Assembly: GCA_003660975.1 (NCBI GenBank)
Contig: QMVG01000005.1
Location: 1 to 64,000 of the forward strand
Reading direction: 5' to 3'
Source of the DNA: Microcaldota archaeon
Lineage (GTDB): Archaea; B1Sed10-29; B47-G15
Length of the DNA stretch: 64,000 nucleotides
Below the pieces are notes generated by a model that was not told the origin of the DNA, ran no database searches, and saw only the letters and a program-made list of their open reading frames with translations. Both the position numbers and the translations under genes were made by a program. This document shows, one piece after another, positions 15,715-24,638 of this stretch (position 1 is its first letter; every line of letters starts with the position of its first letter).

Positions 15715-16752
15715 TTAAGGTTTGCCGAAAATACCAAGAGACTCATTCGTCATTTTTATGCTCCTCATTGGGTCTTCCTCAATACCTGTTATAGCTCTTA
15801 TAGCATCTATATTTTCTGGAATAACAATTGCCTCTGAATGCACTGCATGCATCCAGTACACTGTGTCCTCTTCAACTGTTACTGATTCATCCCAAATAAC
15901 TGTCTCATACATGTCATATCTTGGTCTCAGTAAGTCTCTAAAGCGCTCTATTATAAGAGCAGTGTCTGAATAGCCGTCAGAGCCTTTTAATAACAGCACT
16001 CTAGGGGTGTTTGAGAGAATCTCCTTCACTTTTTCCTTCTCAGCATCAGCCTTTAGCTCAACTGCTACCATATGTGTATGGGCCAAAGTAGTTGGAACTT
16101 TAACTGCCATTGTTTCGACTCTCAGGTCATGGATTATCGTTTGCAAGTCTGGGCCATGGTGTGAAGGAAGAGGTAAAACAGGCACTATGGCATTTATAGG
16201 GCCTTTTCTTGCATCCCACGGGTCCACAGCTCTTCTGACCAATGAAACAATTGCTCTTCTCACATCAAAGTTCTGTTTTATAGCTCCTATAGTCCTTGCA
16301 AGAGAAGTAGTGTTACAGCTCACCACCCTTGTGCTTTTCTTATTGAAAGATTCCAAATAGTTTACATTTGCATTAAAACTGACCTCTGCTATACTCGCCT
16401 TTGCTCCACCCTCATAAACCTGTTTTACATTGTACTTTTCGTAGAGTCCTTTGTTTTTCTCTTCAATTCCTGCAGGTGTGGCATCAACTACTACATCAAT
16501 TTCCCCTGAAGCCAGCACTTCCTCCAGCGTGCCCTCAGGATTTAAACCTGCTTCTGCCAGTGTGTTCTGGGCCTCTGGCAAGCTCGCGTAAAGCTTGACT
16601 CCTTTTAATGGACCATCAAGGACAGACCTAAGCACTGCTGTTGCTGAAACATCAGATACTCCTGCTAATGTCATGTCTTTTTGAAGCCTAACTGCGTGTG
16701 CAACTCTTTTTCCTATAGCACCGACGCCGTTTACAAGGACCTTGACTGTCAT
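15715..16752 (-). CDS. gap: Glyceraldehyde-3-phosphate dehydrogenase, archaeal type
   Basis: The protein has 345 residues. The N-terminal Rossmann motif VLVNGVGAIGKRVAHAV and the catalytic cysteine in VVSCNTTSLARTIG (residue about 141) are clear, as are LVRRAVDPWDARKGP and LAHTHMVAV typical of the archaeal NAD(P)-dependent phosphorylating family. It works with PGK at the three-carbon end of glycolysis/gluconeogenesis. In many archaea this enzyme is mainly gluconeogenic, which would fit glucan storage here. A TATA-like element about 27 bases upstream (16776-16783) implies a leaderless mRNA. Confidence 0.96.
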   Translation of the reverse strand: MTVKVLVNGVGAIGKRVAHAVRLQKDMTLAGVSDVSATAVLRSVLDGPLKGVKLYASLPEAQNTLAEAGLNPEGTLEEVLASGEIDVVVDATPAGIEEKNKGLYEKYNVKQVYEGGAKASIAEVSFNANVNYLESFNKKSTRVVSCNTTSLARTIGAIKQNFDVRRAIVSLVRRAVDPWDARKGPINAIVPVLPLPSHHGPDLQTIIHDLRVETMAVKVPTTLAHTHMVAVELKADAEKEKVKEILSNTPRVLLLKGSDGYSDTALIIERFRDLLRPRYDMYETVIWDESVTVEEDTVYWMHAVHSEAIVIPENIDAIRAITGIEEDPMRSIKMTNESLGIFGKP

Positions 16753-16775
16753 ATCAAAACAGAAGGAAGAAAGGA

Positions 16776-16783
16776 TTTTTAAA
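16776..16783. promoter_or_regulatory. Single TATA-like element midway between two leaderless genes
   Basis: TTTTTAAA lies about 27 bases from the gap ATG (16752) on the minus strand and about 27 bases from ATG 16807 on the plus strand. Because TTTAAA is palindromic, one element could serve both directions. Confidence 0.5.
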
Positions 16784-16806
16784 CATTGCTGTCATTATTC
16801 TTTTGT

Positions 16807-17019
16807 ATGGCTAAACTGGAAAGTAATCTGCGCTATATCTTAAAAGCAGATGAGATAAAGATACTCCTCTTTCTCGTGCTTGGTCTCTCTTTTGTGTCTA
16901 TATTTACTATGCTTTGCTATAATTGCAATCCATTTCTGTACAACTTTGTCACGCTTTTGCTTTTGATTTCAGCATATCTGCTGAGCTGTATAATTATCTT
17001 TTGGGAGAGACACAGCTAA
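16807..17019 (+). CDS. Small two-span membrane protein, unknown
   Basis: The frame starts MAKLESNLRYILKADEIK and encodes two hydrophobic spans (about residues 19-38 and 44-64) ending FWERHS, 70 residues in all. The longer frame from 16786 would start upstream of the expected transcript start, so ATG 16807, about 27 bases after TTTTTAAA, is preferred. The two cysteines in MLCYNCN lie at the outer loop. No family is recognised. It is convergent with the aldolase gene. Confidence 0.6.
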   Translation: MAKLESNLRYILKADEIKILLFLVLGLSFVSIFTMLCYNCNPFLYNFVTLLLLISAYLLSCIIIFWERHS

Positions 17020-17022
17020 AGC

Positions 17023-17736
17023 TCAGCGCTTCTTTTTGACTATCCTAACAACCTTTTTTAGAAATGAAACCGCATCATCTCTTGCCCAGACATTTCTCCC
17101 AACAGCAACACCTGCGGCCCCTGATTTCATGACTTCCTCAACTGTTTGTAAGTATACATCTCTATGTTCCAATTTTCCCCCAGAAGCGAAAACTGGCTTA
17201 AAGGCAGCTTTAACCACATTAGCAAAACCGCTGTTTTTTGGGTGATATGTCTTTATAAAGTCAAAACCGATTTCACTGCCAATCCTGGCCGCATACATTA
17301 CATCTCTCTCATTATACCTCGTCGGAGTTCTTGGATAAACAATTCCCAAGACAGGCAGCTTTCTTTTATGCGCTTCCTCTTTTATATAGGCTGCCAATCT
17401 CAGCATATGCTGCTCGTCATTTGAACCTGGATATACAGTGCACGCAAACACATCTGGTTTATATCTCATAGCATCAGCTACTGTGGTATGCATCTCCTGC
17501 ATCTCCCTTTTGCTGAGAGAGCTTTTTCCGGTTAGTTTTACAATCCTTACTAACTTTCCTGTATTTCCAACTATTTCCCAGCTGCCGCTGTTCATCATTA
17601 GAGCATCTGCTCCTCCTTTTAGAGCTATCTTTGCTATTCGCTTAGGGTCCATATCCACATCTGGATATGACTGAGGCCCATGTTCAAAACCATGGTCAAA
17701 TGCAATTATTACCGCAGGTGTTTTTAGCTTTCTCAT
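17023..17736 (-). CDS. Fructose-bisphosphate aldolase, archaeal class I (DhnA-like)
   Basis: This 237-residue TIM-barrel enzyme cleaves or forms fructose-1,6-bisphosphate through a Schiff base. Motifs: IIAFDHGFEHGP at the N-terminus, CTVYPGSNDE, the Schiff-base lysine in FDFIKTYHPKN (about residue 167), ASGGK, and the phosphate site GVAVGRNVWAR. It has no separate bisphosphatase domain. Its start overlaps the stop of the PfkB gene (ATGA type, 17733-17736), coupling kinase and aldolase. Confidence 0.93.
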   Translation of the reverse strand: MRKLKTPAVIIAFDHGFEHGPQSYPDVDMDPKRIAKIALKGGADALMMNSGSWEIVGNTGKLVRIVKLTGKSSLSKREMQEMHTTVADAMRYKPDVFACTVYPGSNDEQHMLRLAAYIKEEAHKRKLPVLGIVYPRTPTRYNERDVMYAARIGSEIGFDFIKTYHPKNSGFANVVKAAFKPVFASGGKLEHRDVYLQTVEEVMKSGAAGVAVGRNVWARDDAVSFLKKVVRIVKKKR

Positions 17737-18704
17737 ATGAACCTCGCCTTGAAACGTTTTAATTGATACAGATTTGGAATGCCTTCCTGAGCGCCTGCCT
17801 TTGTTATTACCATAGCACTTAGCTTGGCTCCCAAATCCATCGATTCCTCAATATTTTGTGAATGCAATTCACCGTAAATAAAGCCAGCTGCGTAGGCATC
17901 TCCTGCTCCTGTGGTATCTGCAACCTTTACCCTATACGCTCTGTGCTCGTAATACTTACCGTCAACATATGCGGCACTGCCTTTTGTTCCTCTAAGTACT
18001 ACAACGGTCTTAGGCCCCATCGATGCTGCTTTTTCCATGGCTTTTTTCATATTTTTTTCACCCATCAAAGCAGAAATCTCCTCTTCATTCAGTATAAGCG
18101 TATTAGAATATTTCATGAGGTTCAGCAATGTTCTAGCTTTTTCTTTTATCATTGAGATGCTTGGGGCCAATGCCAGATAATTGTTGTTTTCCCTGCATAT
18201 CCTGCCTGCTTTCAAGGCAGCATTAGCAGCTGTTAAGCTTGTCATGCTTGTTATTACAACTGCCTTTGAGTGTTTAATGAATGTGTCAGGAACATCCTGC
18301 GGATTTATGTGATTTAAGGCACCCCTGTCAATTACGAGCGTCTTTTCATTTTCATAACCTACAAGGTTTATAGAAGCAGCTGTGTTCACTCCTATTGTTC
18401 TTTTAAGATATGTGGTATCAACATTAAGTTCTTTTAAGTGATTTATTATTATGTTCCCGTAAACATCATCACCAACACGTGATATTACATATGTGTTTTC
18501 TCCTAATTTACTCAACGCTGAGGCGATGTTGCAAGCGCTACCACCAGGGTGAATTACAATGCTCTCTGCATTGTGTTTCGTTCCCTCTTCAATAGCAATA
18601 AATGTTTTTCCCTTACTTTTTATACTTCTGAATTCTTTTGACTTCACAGTCATGTCAACAGTAGCACTCCCTAAACAGACAATTCTATCCTCATTTTCTT
18701 GCAT
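17733..18704 (-). CDS. PfkB-family kinase, probable phosphofructokinase
   Basis: This 323-residue ribokinase-superfamily kinase has N-terminal IVIHPGGSACNIASALSKLG and C-terminal DTTGAGDAYAAGFIYG with the catalytic Asp. It overlaps the aldolase gene by 4 bases, which makes fructose-6-phosphate the most likely substrate and completes PGI-PFK-FBA-TIM-GAPDH-PGK in this window. Ribose, adenosine or fructose-1-phosphate kinase activities cannot be excluded from motifs. The promoter lies in the 116-base gap shared with the divergent DUF5752 gene. Confidence 0.85.
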   Translation of the reverse strand: MQENEDRIVCLGSATVDMTVKSKEFRSIKSKGKTFIAIEEGTKHNAESIVIHPGGSACNIASALSKLGENTYVISRVGDDVYGNIIINHLKELNVDTTYLKRTIGVNTAASINLVGYENEKTLVIDRGALNHINPQDVPDTFIKHSKAVVITSMTSLTAANAALKAGRICRENNNYLALAPSISMIKEKARTLLNLMKYSNTLILNEEEISALMGEKNMKKAMEKAASMGPKTVVVLRGTKGSAAYVDGKYYEHRAYRVKVADTTGAGDAYAAGFIYGELHSQNIEESMDLGAKLSAMVITKAGAQEGIPNLYQLKRFKARFI

Positions 18705-18820
18705 GTAACCACTCTCTAGTGATTTAAAATTTATGCTCCTTATAGTGATAATGAAGCAAAAGTATTTAAGTTTATTTGTTTAAATAATATTATCTACTTG
18801 GAGAGGTCGGAAGGGGTGTT

Positions 18821-19138
18821 ATGAGAAGTAAAAAAAGCAAAACTAGGAGAACTAAGAAAAAGGTCAGCAAAAAGGTCTCAAATGACAAAGCCTTCTACTT
18901 TAACACTTGGCAGGGCTTTACAGGTATAAAAGCCAAAAGTTTGGAAGAGTTTAAAAAAGCAATAAAAGTGGTTCCAATTGAATCACTATATTATCATCTC
19001 AGGGAGGATAAGAACGACTTTTCAGCTTGGTTGAGAGGGGTGCTCAACGAAAAAAAGATTGCAGACGAGATAGACAAAATCAAGTCGGAGATGCTTGAAG
19101 GAGAGCATCTTAGAAGAGCGATTTACTTCCATCTTTGA
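18821..19138 (+). CDS. DUF5752-like protein with basic N-terminal tail
   Basis: The 105 residues open with about 20 Lys/Arg/Ser residues, followed by one domain: AFYFNTWQGFTGIKAKSLEEF, SLYYHLREDKNDFSAWL and a helical end. This pattern of FxxxxG, S-xx-HL and NDFSxWL is the DUF5752 family as I know it, common in DPANN and other archaea and without a known function. GGAAGGGG precedes ATG 18821, and TTTAAATAATA lies about 35 bases upstream. A paralogue follows directly. The basic tail hints at nucleic-acid contact. Confidence 0.75.
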   Translation: MRSKKSKTRRTKKKVSKKVSNDKAFYFNTWQGFTGIKAKSLEEFKKAIKVVPIESLYYHLREDKNDFSAWLRGVLNEKKIADEIDKIKSEMLEGEHLRRAIYFHL

Positions 19139-19148
19139 GGTGAAATGT

Positions 19149-19442
19149 ATGATGACCAGTTATAAGAGATTAGGAGATAATAAAGCATTTTGGTTTTGCG
19201 ATCCAAATGGCATTAGAATAGGGGATGTAGCCAGAAGCTTTACAGAATTCAAGAGAAAGTTGCGAATAGTTCCTTTGTCCTCTATTGAATATCACATGTA
19301 CAGAGAGGAGATCAGCGACTTTGAAAAATGGCTCAGGAAGGTTTTGAGAAGGACAAAATATGCAAACAAGATAGCCAAGATAAGAGAAAGCAGAATATAT
19401 GGAGAGGACCTGAGGAAAGCATTGTTGAGGGCACTTCGTTAA
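19149..19442 (+). CDS. Second DUF5752-like protein
   Basis: These 97 residues are paralogous to the preceding gene: FWFCDPNGIRIGDVARSFTEF, SIEYHMYREEISDFEKWL, then a basic helix. ATG 19149 is chosen over the longer frame because GAGGTG (19137-19142) sits six bases before it. The stop of the first paralogue is 10 bases upstream, so the pair is one operon and may form a heterodimer. The gene overlaps the convergent pgi gene by 4 bases. Confidence 0.72.
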   Translation: MMTSYKRLGDNKAFWFCDPNGIRIGDVARSFTEFKRKLRIVPLSSIEYHMYREEISDFEKWLRKVLRRTKYANKIAKIRESRIYGEDLRKALLRALR

Positions 19443-20152
19443 CTGAAATGAATTTTATTTTTCAATAACTTTTCAAAGAACTCTGGCTTTTCAAGGAATA
19501 TCTGGTCCAGCTGTTTATCTGAAAGCATTTGCTTAGGTCTTATCTTGTTTATTTCAGGAAAGAAGTCATAATTTGGATTTTTAATAAATTTCTCTCCTTT
19601 GATTAAATAATAACAAAAGCCATGCCTTTTTTTAACAGTTTCATAATCGTGTTGCATTGATTCTCTGGCATTTATATCCAGGGTTAGCAAGGCTTCCTTT
19701 CCTGTATTTACAAGAATGTGGCCGTAATTTGGAGCTATAAAAACCTTGTCTCCTTTCTTTATTTTCACAAATTTGAATATCTTCATGTTTCTGTGTTGGA
19801 GGAGAAAGGCCCCTTCGCCAGACAATACTTCATATATCTCGGGATAGCTGTCATTTGTTCCCGGGACATTTATGTGGTAATGCCCAATTGTTCTTATATA
19901 CTCTTTCCCAACAAAACCAGGGCGCAGTAATGTGAGGTTTAATGTTAGGTCGTGCTTGTCAGCAATTCTTTTTGCATCGCTATTCAGTCTCTCAATTGAG
20001 CGGTACATGAGATATAAGGGCTGCCTCTCTTTTCTTAATGCTTCATCGTCCATGTAGAAACCTATTGCATCTTCAGGCATTCTGCTGCTGTAATCTAATT
20101 CAAGGGACAACTTGAGGCCTTCAATCTCAAAACTCTTGCCGAATACTTCCAT
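19439..20152 (-). CDS. pgi: Cupin-type glucose-6-phosphate isomerase
   Basis: This 237-residue metal-dependent isomerase converts glucose-6-phosphate and fructose-6-phosphate and is unrelated to classical PGI. The cupin metal site is RTIGHYHINV...YPEIYEVLSGEGAFLLQ (two His and a Glu), with a further His in PNYGHILVNTG. The length is slightly above the usual 190 because of N- and C-terminal helices. ATG 20152 is preferred over the GTG one codon earlier. It supplies the hexose-phosphate step between the glucan genes and the glycolytic trunk. Confidence 0.93.
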   Translation of the reverse strand: MEVFGKSFEIEGLKLSLELDYSSRMPEDAIGFYMDDEALRKERQPLYLMYRSIERLNSDAKRIADKHDLTLNLTLLRPGFVGKEYIRTIGHYHINVPGTNDSYPEIYEVLSGEGAFLLQHRNMKIFKFVKIKKGDKVFIAPNYGHILVNTGKEALLTLDINARESMQHDYETVKKRHGFCYYLIKGEKFIKNPNYDFFPEINKIRPKQMLSDKQLDQIFLEKPEFFEKLLKNKIHFS

Positions 20153-20233
20153 CACAGCTCTTAATCAGAGGGATTATAAAAAGATTGGCATACCATTATA
20201 TTAACAAAAAACAGAAAAATATTGGTGATGAAG

Positions 20234-20596
20234 ATGAAAAATCTTTTGCTGGCAGCATTAATTATAGGCATTTTTATTGTAAATACGGGTTGCATTTCGT
20301 ATTTTGAAGATGTAAAAGACTATTTCTCTCCGTACATCAAGACAGTTATGTCCAAAGAGTCTAAACCAGCAGGAGGGCCTTGTGATTATGATGGAGATTG
20401 TAATTCCTGGGAATATTGTGACTCCCATATCTGCAAGCCAAGGCCTGGCTTCTGCAACAGCATCGATGATTGCGAGGAGTGGCAGAGATGTTCTGAAGAG
20501 CACCGTTGTGTCTTAAAGCCAAGCAGGTGCAATTCCGATTTAGATTGCCCATTGGCAAGACCGCACTGCGACGAGGAACATTACTGCAACAGGTGA
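20234..20596 (+). CDS. Cysteine-rich secreted protein, probable lipoprotein
   Basis: These 120 residues have a signal peptide MKNLLLAALIIGIFIVNTGC whose end fits a lipobox-like cleavage before Cys20. After an amphipathic stretch there are three repeats of the form CxxxxDCxxxxxCxxxxxC (GGPCDYDGDCNSWEYC, FCNSIDDCEEWQRC, RCNSDLDCPLARPHC), resembling Dickkopf/EB-type disulfide modules. All repeats should be disulfide-bonded outside the cell. ATG 20234 is chosen for GGTGAT four bases upstream. No ligand is known. Confidence 0.7.
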   Translation: MKNLLLAALIIGIFIVNTGCISYFEDVKDYFSPYIKTVMSKESKPAGGPCDYDGDCNSWEYCDSHICKPRPGFCNSIDDCEEWQRCSEEHRCVLKPSRCNSDLDCPLARPHCDEEHYCNR

Positions 20597-20600
20597 AGCA

Positions 20601-21131
20601 ATGGCAAAGGACTACTCCTTTACTGTAAAAAAAGGGAGAAAGACTCTTCTAGTGAAGTTGCCGTCTGATGTTGATGTTAACACAAAGGAGATAATAATTA
20701 ATACAGTCAAGCAGACTGTGGATAAAAAATATCAAAGAAAAGCGCTTGAGCGCATAGAGTTCCTATTGTCAGAGATAGATGTCTTGATAGAGCACTTGAA
20801 AAAGGAGGGCATTTACGATAAGCATTTGGAGTATATCATAAGGGAGATACTTGGCCAAAACATGATGAAAGGCATAGAATTAGCAAAGAAATACGCTGGT
20901 TCTCCAGAAGACCTTCTTTCAATAATTGAAAGCGGCAACATAAATTTTGAGCCAGTTTTAGAGAACATTGGCCTTGACAAGAGAAAGGCCGCCCGTTTTA
21001 TTATTCACTCAATGGAGCTTGGCAGGCTTGCTTATGAGACTGGCTTGGCTGTGAGCGCTTTTGTAAATATGGACAAATTAAAGAGATACTTGAAAAAACT
21101 AGAGAAAGAAAGCCAATTGTATTTTCTGTAG
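20601..21131 (+). CDS. Conserved-looking helical protein, unknown
   Basis: This 176-residue cytoplasmic protein has an N-terminal strand-rich stretch (YSFTVKKGRKTLLVKLPSDV) and a long helical remainder with many Lys/Glu. It contains no cysteine or known motif. Its stop overlaps the start of the radical SAM gene, so the two are likely co-translated. The strand-rich N-terminus may be a small interaction domain. I do not recognise the family. Confidence 0.65.
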   Translation: MAKDYSFTVKKGRKTLLVKLPSDVDVNTKEIIINTVKQTVDKKYQRKALERIEFLLSEIDVLIEHLKKEGIYDKHLEYIIREILGQNMMKGIELAKKYAGSPEDLLSIIESGNINFEPVLENIGLDKRKAARFIIHSMELGRLAYETGLAVSAFVNMDKLKRYLKKLEKESQLYFL

Positions 21132-21943
21132 TGTGGGGATTGATATATGTGCAGATTGTCAGGATACATGCAAAAAGAGCGTTTACTCCCACTAAGATTC
21201 CTGGCGCGGATTATGTCATAAACCAATATATAGGTTGCCAACATGCATGCATGTACTGTTATGCTAGATTTATGTGCAAGTGGTACAATTATGGGGAGTG
21301 GGGCTCTTGGATTGTTGTTAAAGAAAATCTTCCAAAGCTAGTTAAAAAAGAGAAGGTGAAAGGAGAGGTTTATATGTCAAGCGTTAGCGACCCATATCAA
21401 CCTATTGAAAAGCAGTTAGAGCTTACAAGAGCTGTTTTGCAGAATATGGATAAAAACATAAAGCTTGGCATCTTAACCAAGTCCAGTATGGTATTGAGGG
21501 ATATTGATGTTTTTAAGCAGTTCAAAGATATTGAGATAGGCCTGACGGTTAACAATTTTAACAAGGATATAAAAAAAGAAATAGAGCCATTTTCATCAGA
21601 TAATAAGAAGAGGTTAGAAGCTTTGAAAGTGCTTCACGAAGAGGGCATTAAAAATTACGCTTTTGTATCGCCTATAATCCCTGGCTTGACAGATGTGGAA
21701 AAATTGATTAAAGAAAGCAGGAGCTTTACAGACTTTTACTGGTTTGAATTTCTTAACTTAAGAGCGAGCGGTAAGCAATTCAAGCAGTGGTTAAAGCAAA
21801 ACTGGCCAGAAAGCTATAAAAAAGTATCAGACAAAAGCAAGATTAAGGAGTATATGAATAAGGTTATAGATATAATCCGCAAGAGTAATATATCTGTTAG
21901 AGGAATTGTAACCCATTATCCAAACTTTGTGATCCTAAAATAA
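21131..21943 (+). CDS. Radical SAM protein, SplB-like
   Basis: This protein of about 265-270 residues has the 4Fe-4S motif GCQHACMYCYARF (CxxxCxxC) near residue 36, the SAM-binding VYMSSVSDPYQPIE typical of the DNA-repair-photolyase-like (SplB/Rv2578c) group, and a TIM-barrel remainder. The N-terminal RAFTPTKIPGADYVIN is also typical. The substrate is unknown; family members are often misnamed photolyases. The start is uncertain: GTG 21131 overlaps the previous stop, TTG 21140 follows GGGGA, and GTG 21149 is also in frame. Confidence 0.82.
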   Translation: MWGLIYVQIVRIHAKRAFTPTKIPGADYVINQYIGCQHACMYCYARFMCKWYNYGEWGSWIVVKENLPKLVKKEKVKGEVYMSSVSDPYQPIEKQLELTRAVLQNMDKNIKLGILTKSSMVLRDIDVFKQFKDIEIGLTVNNFNKDIKKEIEPFSSDNKKRLEALKVLHEEGIKNYAFVSPIIPGLTDVEKLIKESRSFTDFYWFEFLNLRASGKQFKQWLKQNWPESYKKVSDKSKIKEYMNKVIDIIRKSNISVRGIVTHYPNFVILK

Positions 21944-22064
21944 AAGGCGCTGCTATGAAGGGTTTAAAGAGACTGAGGATTAAGGCCTTATACTGTTATC
22001 AGAAAATAAAATAATCTTCACGCTTCACTATAAGCTTTAAATATATTTCTAGTGTAATTCTATC

Positions 22065-24638
22065 ATGGCAAAAATTTTACCATTTTTAAGAGATGTGTTT
22101 TTGCTAACTGTGTTTATCTCTTTACTCTTCAGCACAGCTCTGGCCCAAGGAGAGCTTTTTGGCAAGGTGCTTGATGATAACGGCAGGCCATTGGCAGCTG
22201 TTGAGATAACTGCCATGTCTGTAGGTGCTTGTAGAGGCTCCACGCGCTTTTATTACGACATTACAGACTCAAGCGGAAACTATGACATAAAGTACATGTG
22301 CCTGTCGCATGACAATAAGATGCGCTATCTCGTAGTGCCTTACAAACAGGGATATTATTATGAGAAAGGAGCTGCGGATGTGGAGGTTTCGGAAACAGCA
22401 ACAGAACTAGACATAATTATGAAAAAAGAAGCCAATTCCAGCATAGGAGGTTATGTTTACTATTCAAACAGCAAGATTGCAAATGCAAGGGTTGTATTGA
22501 AAAACAAGGAAAAAGGAATTGACTTATTTAATGTCACAAGCCAGGAAGGGCTCTACAATATAAGCTCTTTGGAAGCAGGGAATTACGAAATACAGGCCAG
22601 TTATAATAATTTGTACTACGCCTCTTCTGTTGACCTGCCTGAAGACACAGACCTCAGGTTTGATATAACACTAAAAGAAGCGCTGCCAGACATAGTGCTT
22701 AAGGACTTCACAATTGAGGAGGAGCTTGAGCAGGGAGAGGCCACTGAGATTTCTTATGAAATTGCCAATGAGGGCCACGCGCGTTCGTCTTCCTTTACTG
22801 TCAAAATTTATGATGGAGACGAGTTAATTGAAGAGGAAGAGATAGGGGGCCTTGATGTCAATGAGAAAACAAAAATTTCATTTGACTATGAATTCTATGA
22901 CATTGGCAGGCACGAGATAAAGGTGGTTCTTGACGCTGACAATGATGTCGTAGAGGAGAATGAAGACAACAATGAATATGTTTTTTATGTGAATGTAAAA
23001 GAAGGACATGGAGCTTATCTAAAGCCCTACTGCGATGTAAAAACAGACAGTTACGGTTATACTGAAATAAGGGCCAGAGCAGGATACTATGAAAACGGAG
23101 GTTTTTACTGTTATGGAAGCAATGTCACAGCAAAAATAAAAGACTTCACATATGAACTTCACAGGCATTATAATTGTGATTACTCCAAGCTTGTCTTGCT
23201 GCCAATCGGCACTTATAAGGTAGAGTTTAATGCAGAGTTCCCGAATGGCAAGGAAGAGAAGGATTACTGCCATATTACTGTCGGAAACCAGAGCCAGCTA
23301 GAGCTTATGATTGACAGCCCAGCCAATAACAGCGAGATAACACCTTCCTCTAAGCTTGATTTGGTAGCACATCTTTTGCTTTTAGGGAATGTTATAAGAG
23401 AAGGCAACCTTACCGTTACTTTGAAGAGGGGTAGTGTTGAGGTAGAGAAAACAGAATTGCATCCAGACAAGCATGGTTTTTACAGGGGAAGCCTTGATAT
23501 CCCAGATAAAGAAGCTTTGTATGAACTAGTCTTTGACTATGAAAAAAAGCCGTGGACGAAGGAAAGCAAGATATACCTCAATGTTTCAGCTGCTGCTAGG
23601 AACATAAGCTTAGGCAGAGCCATGAAGATAGACATCATTTCACCAAAAGCAATGACATACGAAATTGGAGAAAACATGAGCATATCTGTAAGAGTGTATG
23701 ACAGCCGAGCATCCATAATAACTGATGCAAATCTCAGTGCTAGGATATTTAGAGGAAACGTGGAAATAGACAGAGTTTCAATTCCATATGTTAAATATGT
23801 ATACGTGAAGCCATATAACTTTACTGGAGCAGGCAATTACAAAATAATAATTGAAGCCAAGGCAGCTTCTTTGAAGGCAAGTGCTGAGAGAAGATTTACC
23901 ATCAGCAAAGCTGCATTAGAAAATATATCGCAAGAAGGGCCTTTGAGAGTTGATATTATATCACCAAAGTCTGATGTTTATCCTGAGAACTCAAGTATTA
24001 TGGTTTTGGCAAAAGTAAGCTATGAGGGAGACCCAGTGAATAACGCAAACGTGACTGCAAGCTTTGGCGGAAGGCTTATACAAATGAGGTACCATCGTTT
24101 TGGAGAATATGTTGCTGTTTTGCCACCGCGGGAGACAGGCAGGTATGAGTTATGGGTTCAGGCAGAGTATAACAATTACAGCGCGAGGGATAAGGTTGAG
24201 TTTATGTTAAGTAAAAATCTGATTAGCGTGAGGGTTAAGCATCCTGAGAACAACAGTGCACTAAACTTTACTGATGGTCAAAAGCTTTTGATAAGGGCAG
24301 ATGTCTTAGACATCAGAGGAGATGTCGTCGTAAATGCTGAAGTGATTACTCATATCAGGGAGCCAACAGGAAGAGTGCATGAAATGAGGGCTTTCCAAGA
24401 CCCGAACACTGGCGAATATATAACAATATTTTATCCAAACGACAATGGTGTCTATCATATCTCAATAACTGCTTCGAAACCAGGATATGTGAGCGGAGTG
24501 CAAGAAAGCTCTTTCACTATAACATTCAGAGAGAAATCATGGCTTGCTGCAATGACATGGAAAACCTTATTAACTTTGCTGTTGTTAATGGGAATAATAC
24601 TAATCTTGCTTGCCATTGTTAAAGGATTGTTGTTCTAA
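22065..24638 (+). CDS. Large surface protein with carboxypeptidase-regulatory-like, CARDB and Ig-like domains
   Basis: The 857 residues have a signal peptide (residues about 9-28), two carboxypeptidase-regulatory-like beta domains (GELFGKVLDDNGRPLAAVEI; SIGGYVYYSNSKIANARVVL), and a CARDB adhesion domain ending DADNDVVEENEDNNEY. Several MG2/Ig-like repeats begin with IDIISPK or VDIISPK, and a C-terminal hydrophobic anchor precedes GLLF. Several NxS/T sequons suggest glycosylation. TATA GCTTTAAATATA lies about 30 bases upstream. It is likely a cell-envelope protein for adhesion or for holding other surface proteins. Confidence 0.82.
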   Translation: MAKILPFLRDVFLLTVFISLLFSTALAQGELFGKVLDDNGRPLAAVEITAMSVGACRGSTRFYYDITDSSGNYDIKYMCLSHDNKMRYLVVPYKQGYYYEKGAADVEVSETATELDIIMKKEANSSIGGYVYYSNSKIANARVVLKNKEKGIDLFNVTSQEGLYNISSLEAGNYEIQASYNNLYYASSVDLPEDTDLRFDITLKEALPDIVLKDFTIEEELEQGEATEISYEIANEGHARSSSFTVKIYDGDELIEEEEIGGLDVNEKTKISFDYEFYDIGRHEIKVVLDADNDVVEENEDNNEYVFYVNVKEGHGAYLKPYCDVKTDSYGYTEIRARAGYYENGGFYCYGSNVTAKIKDFTYELHRHYNCDYSKLVLLPIGTYKVEFNAEFPNGKEEKDYCHITVGNQSQLELMIDSPANNSEITPSSKLDLVAHLLLLGNVIREGNLTVTLKRGSVEVEKTELHPDKHGFYRGSLDIPDKEALYELVFDYEKKPWTKESKIYLNVSAAARNISLGRAMKIDIISPKAMTYEIGENMSISVRVYDSRASIITDANLSARIFRGNVEIDRVSIPYVKYVYVKPYNFTGAGNYKIIIEAKAASLKASAERRFTISKAALENISQEGPLRVDIISPKSDVYPENSSIMVLAKVSYEGDPVNNANVTASFGGRLIQMRYHRFGEYVAVLPPRETGRYELWVQAEYNNYSARDKVEFMLSKNLISVRVKHPENNSALNFTDGQKLLIRADVLDIRGDVVVNAEVITHIREPTGRVHEMRAFQDPNTGEYITIFYPNDNGVYHISITASKPGYVSGVQESSFTITFREKSWLAAMTWKTLLTLLLLMGIILILLAIVKGLLF

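Noticed and set aside
21954-22013. 19-codon frame MKGLKRLRIKALYCYQKIK between the radical SAM and surface-protein genes
   Set aside because: No clear ribosome site or promoter spacing and too short to support.
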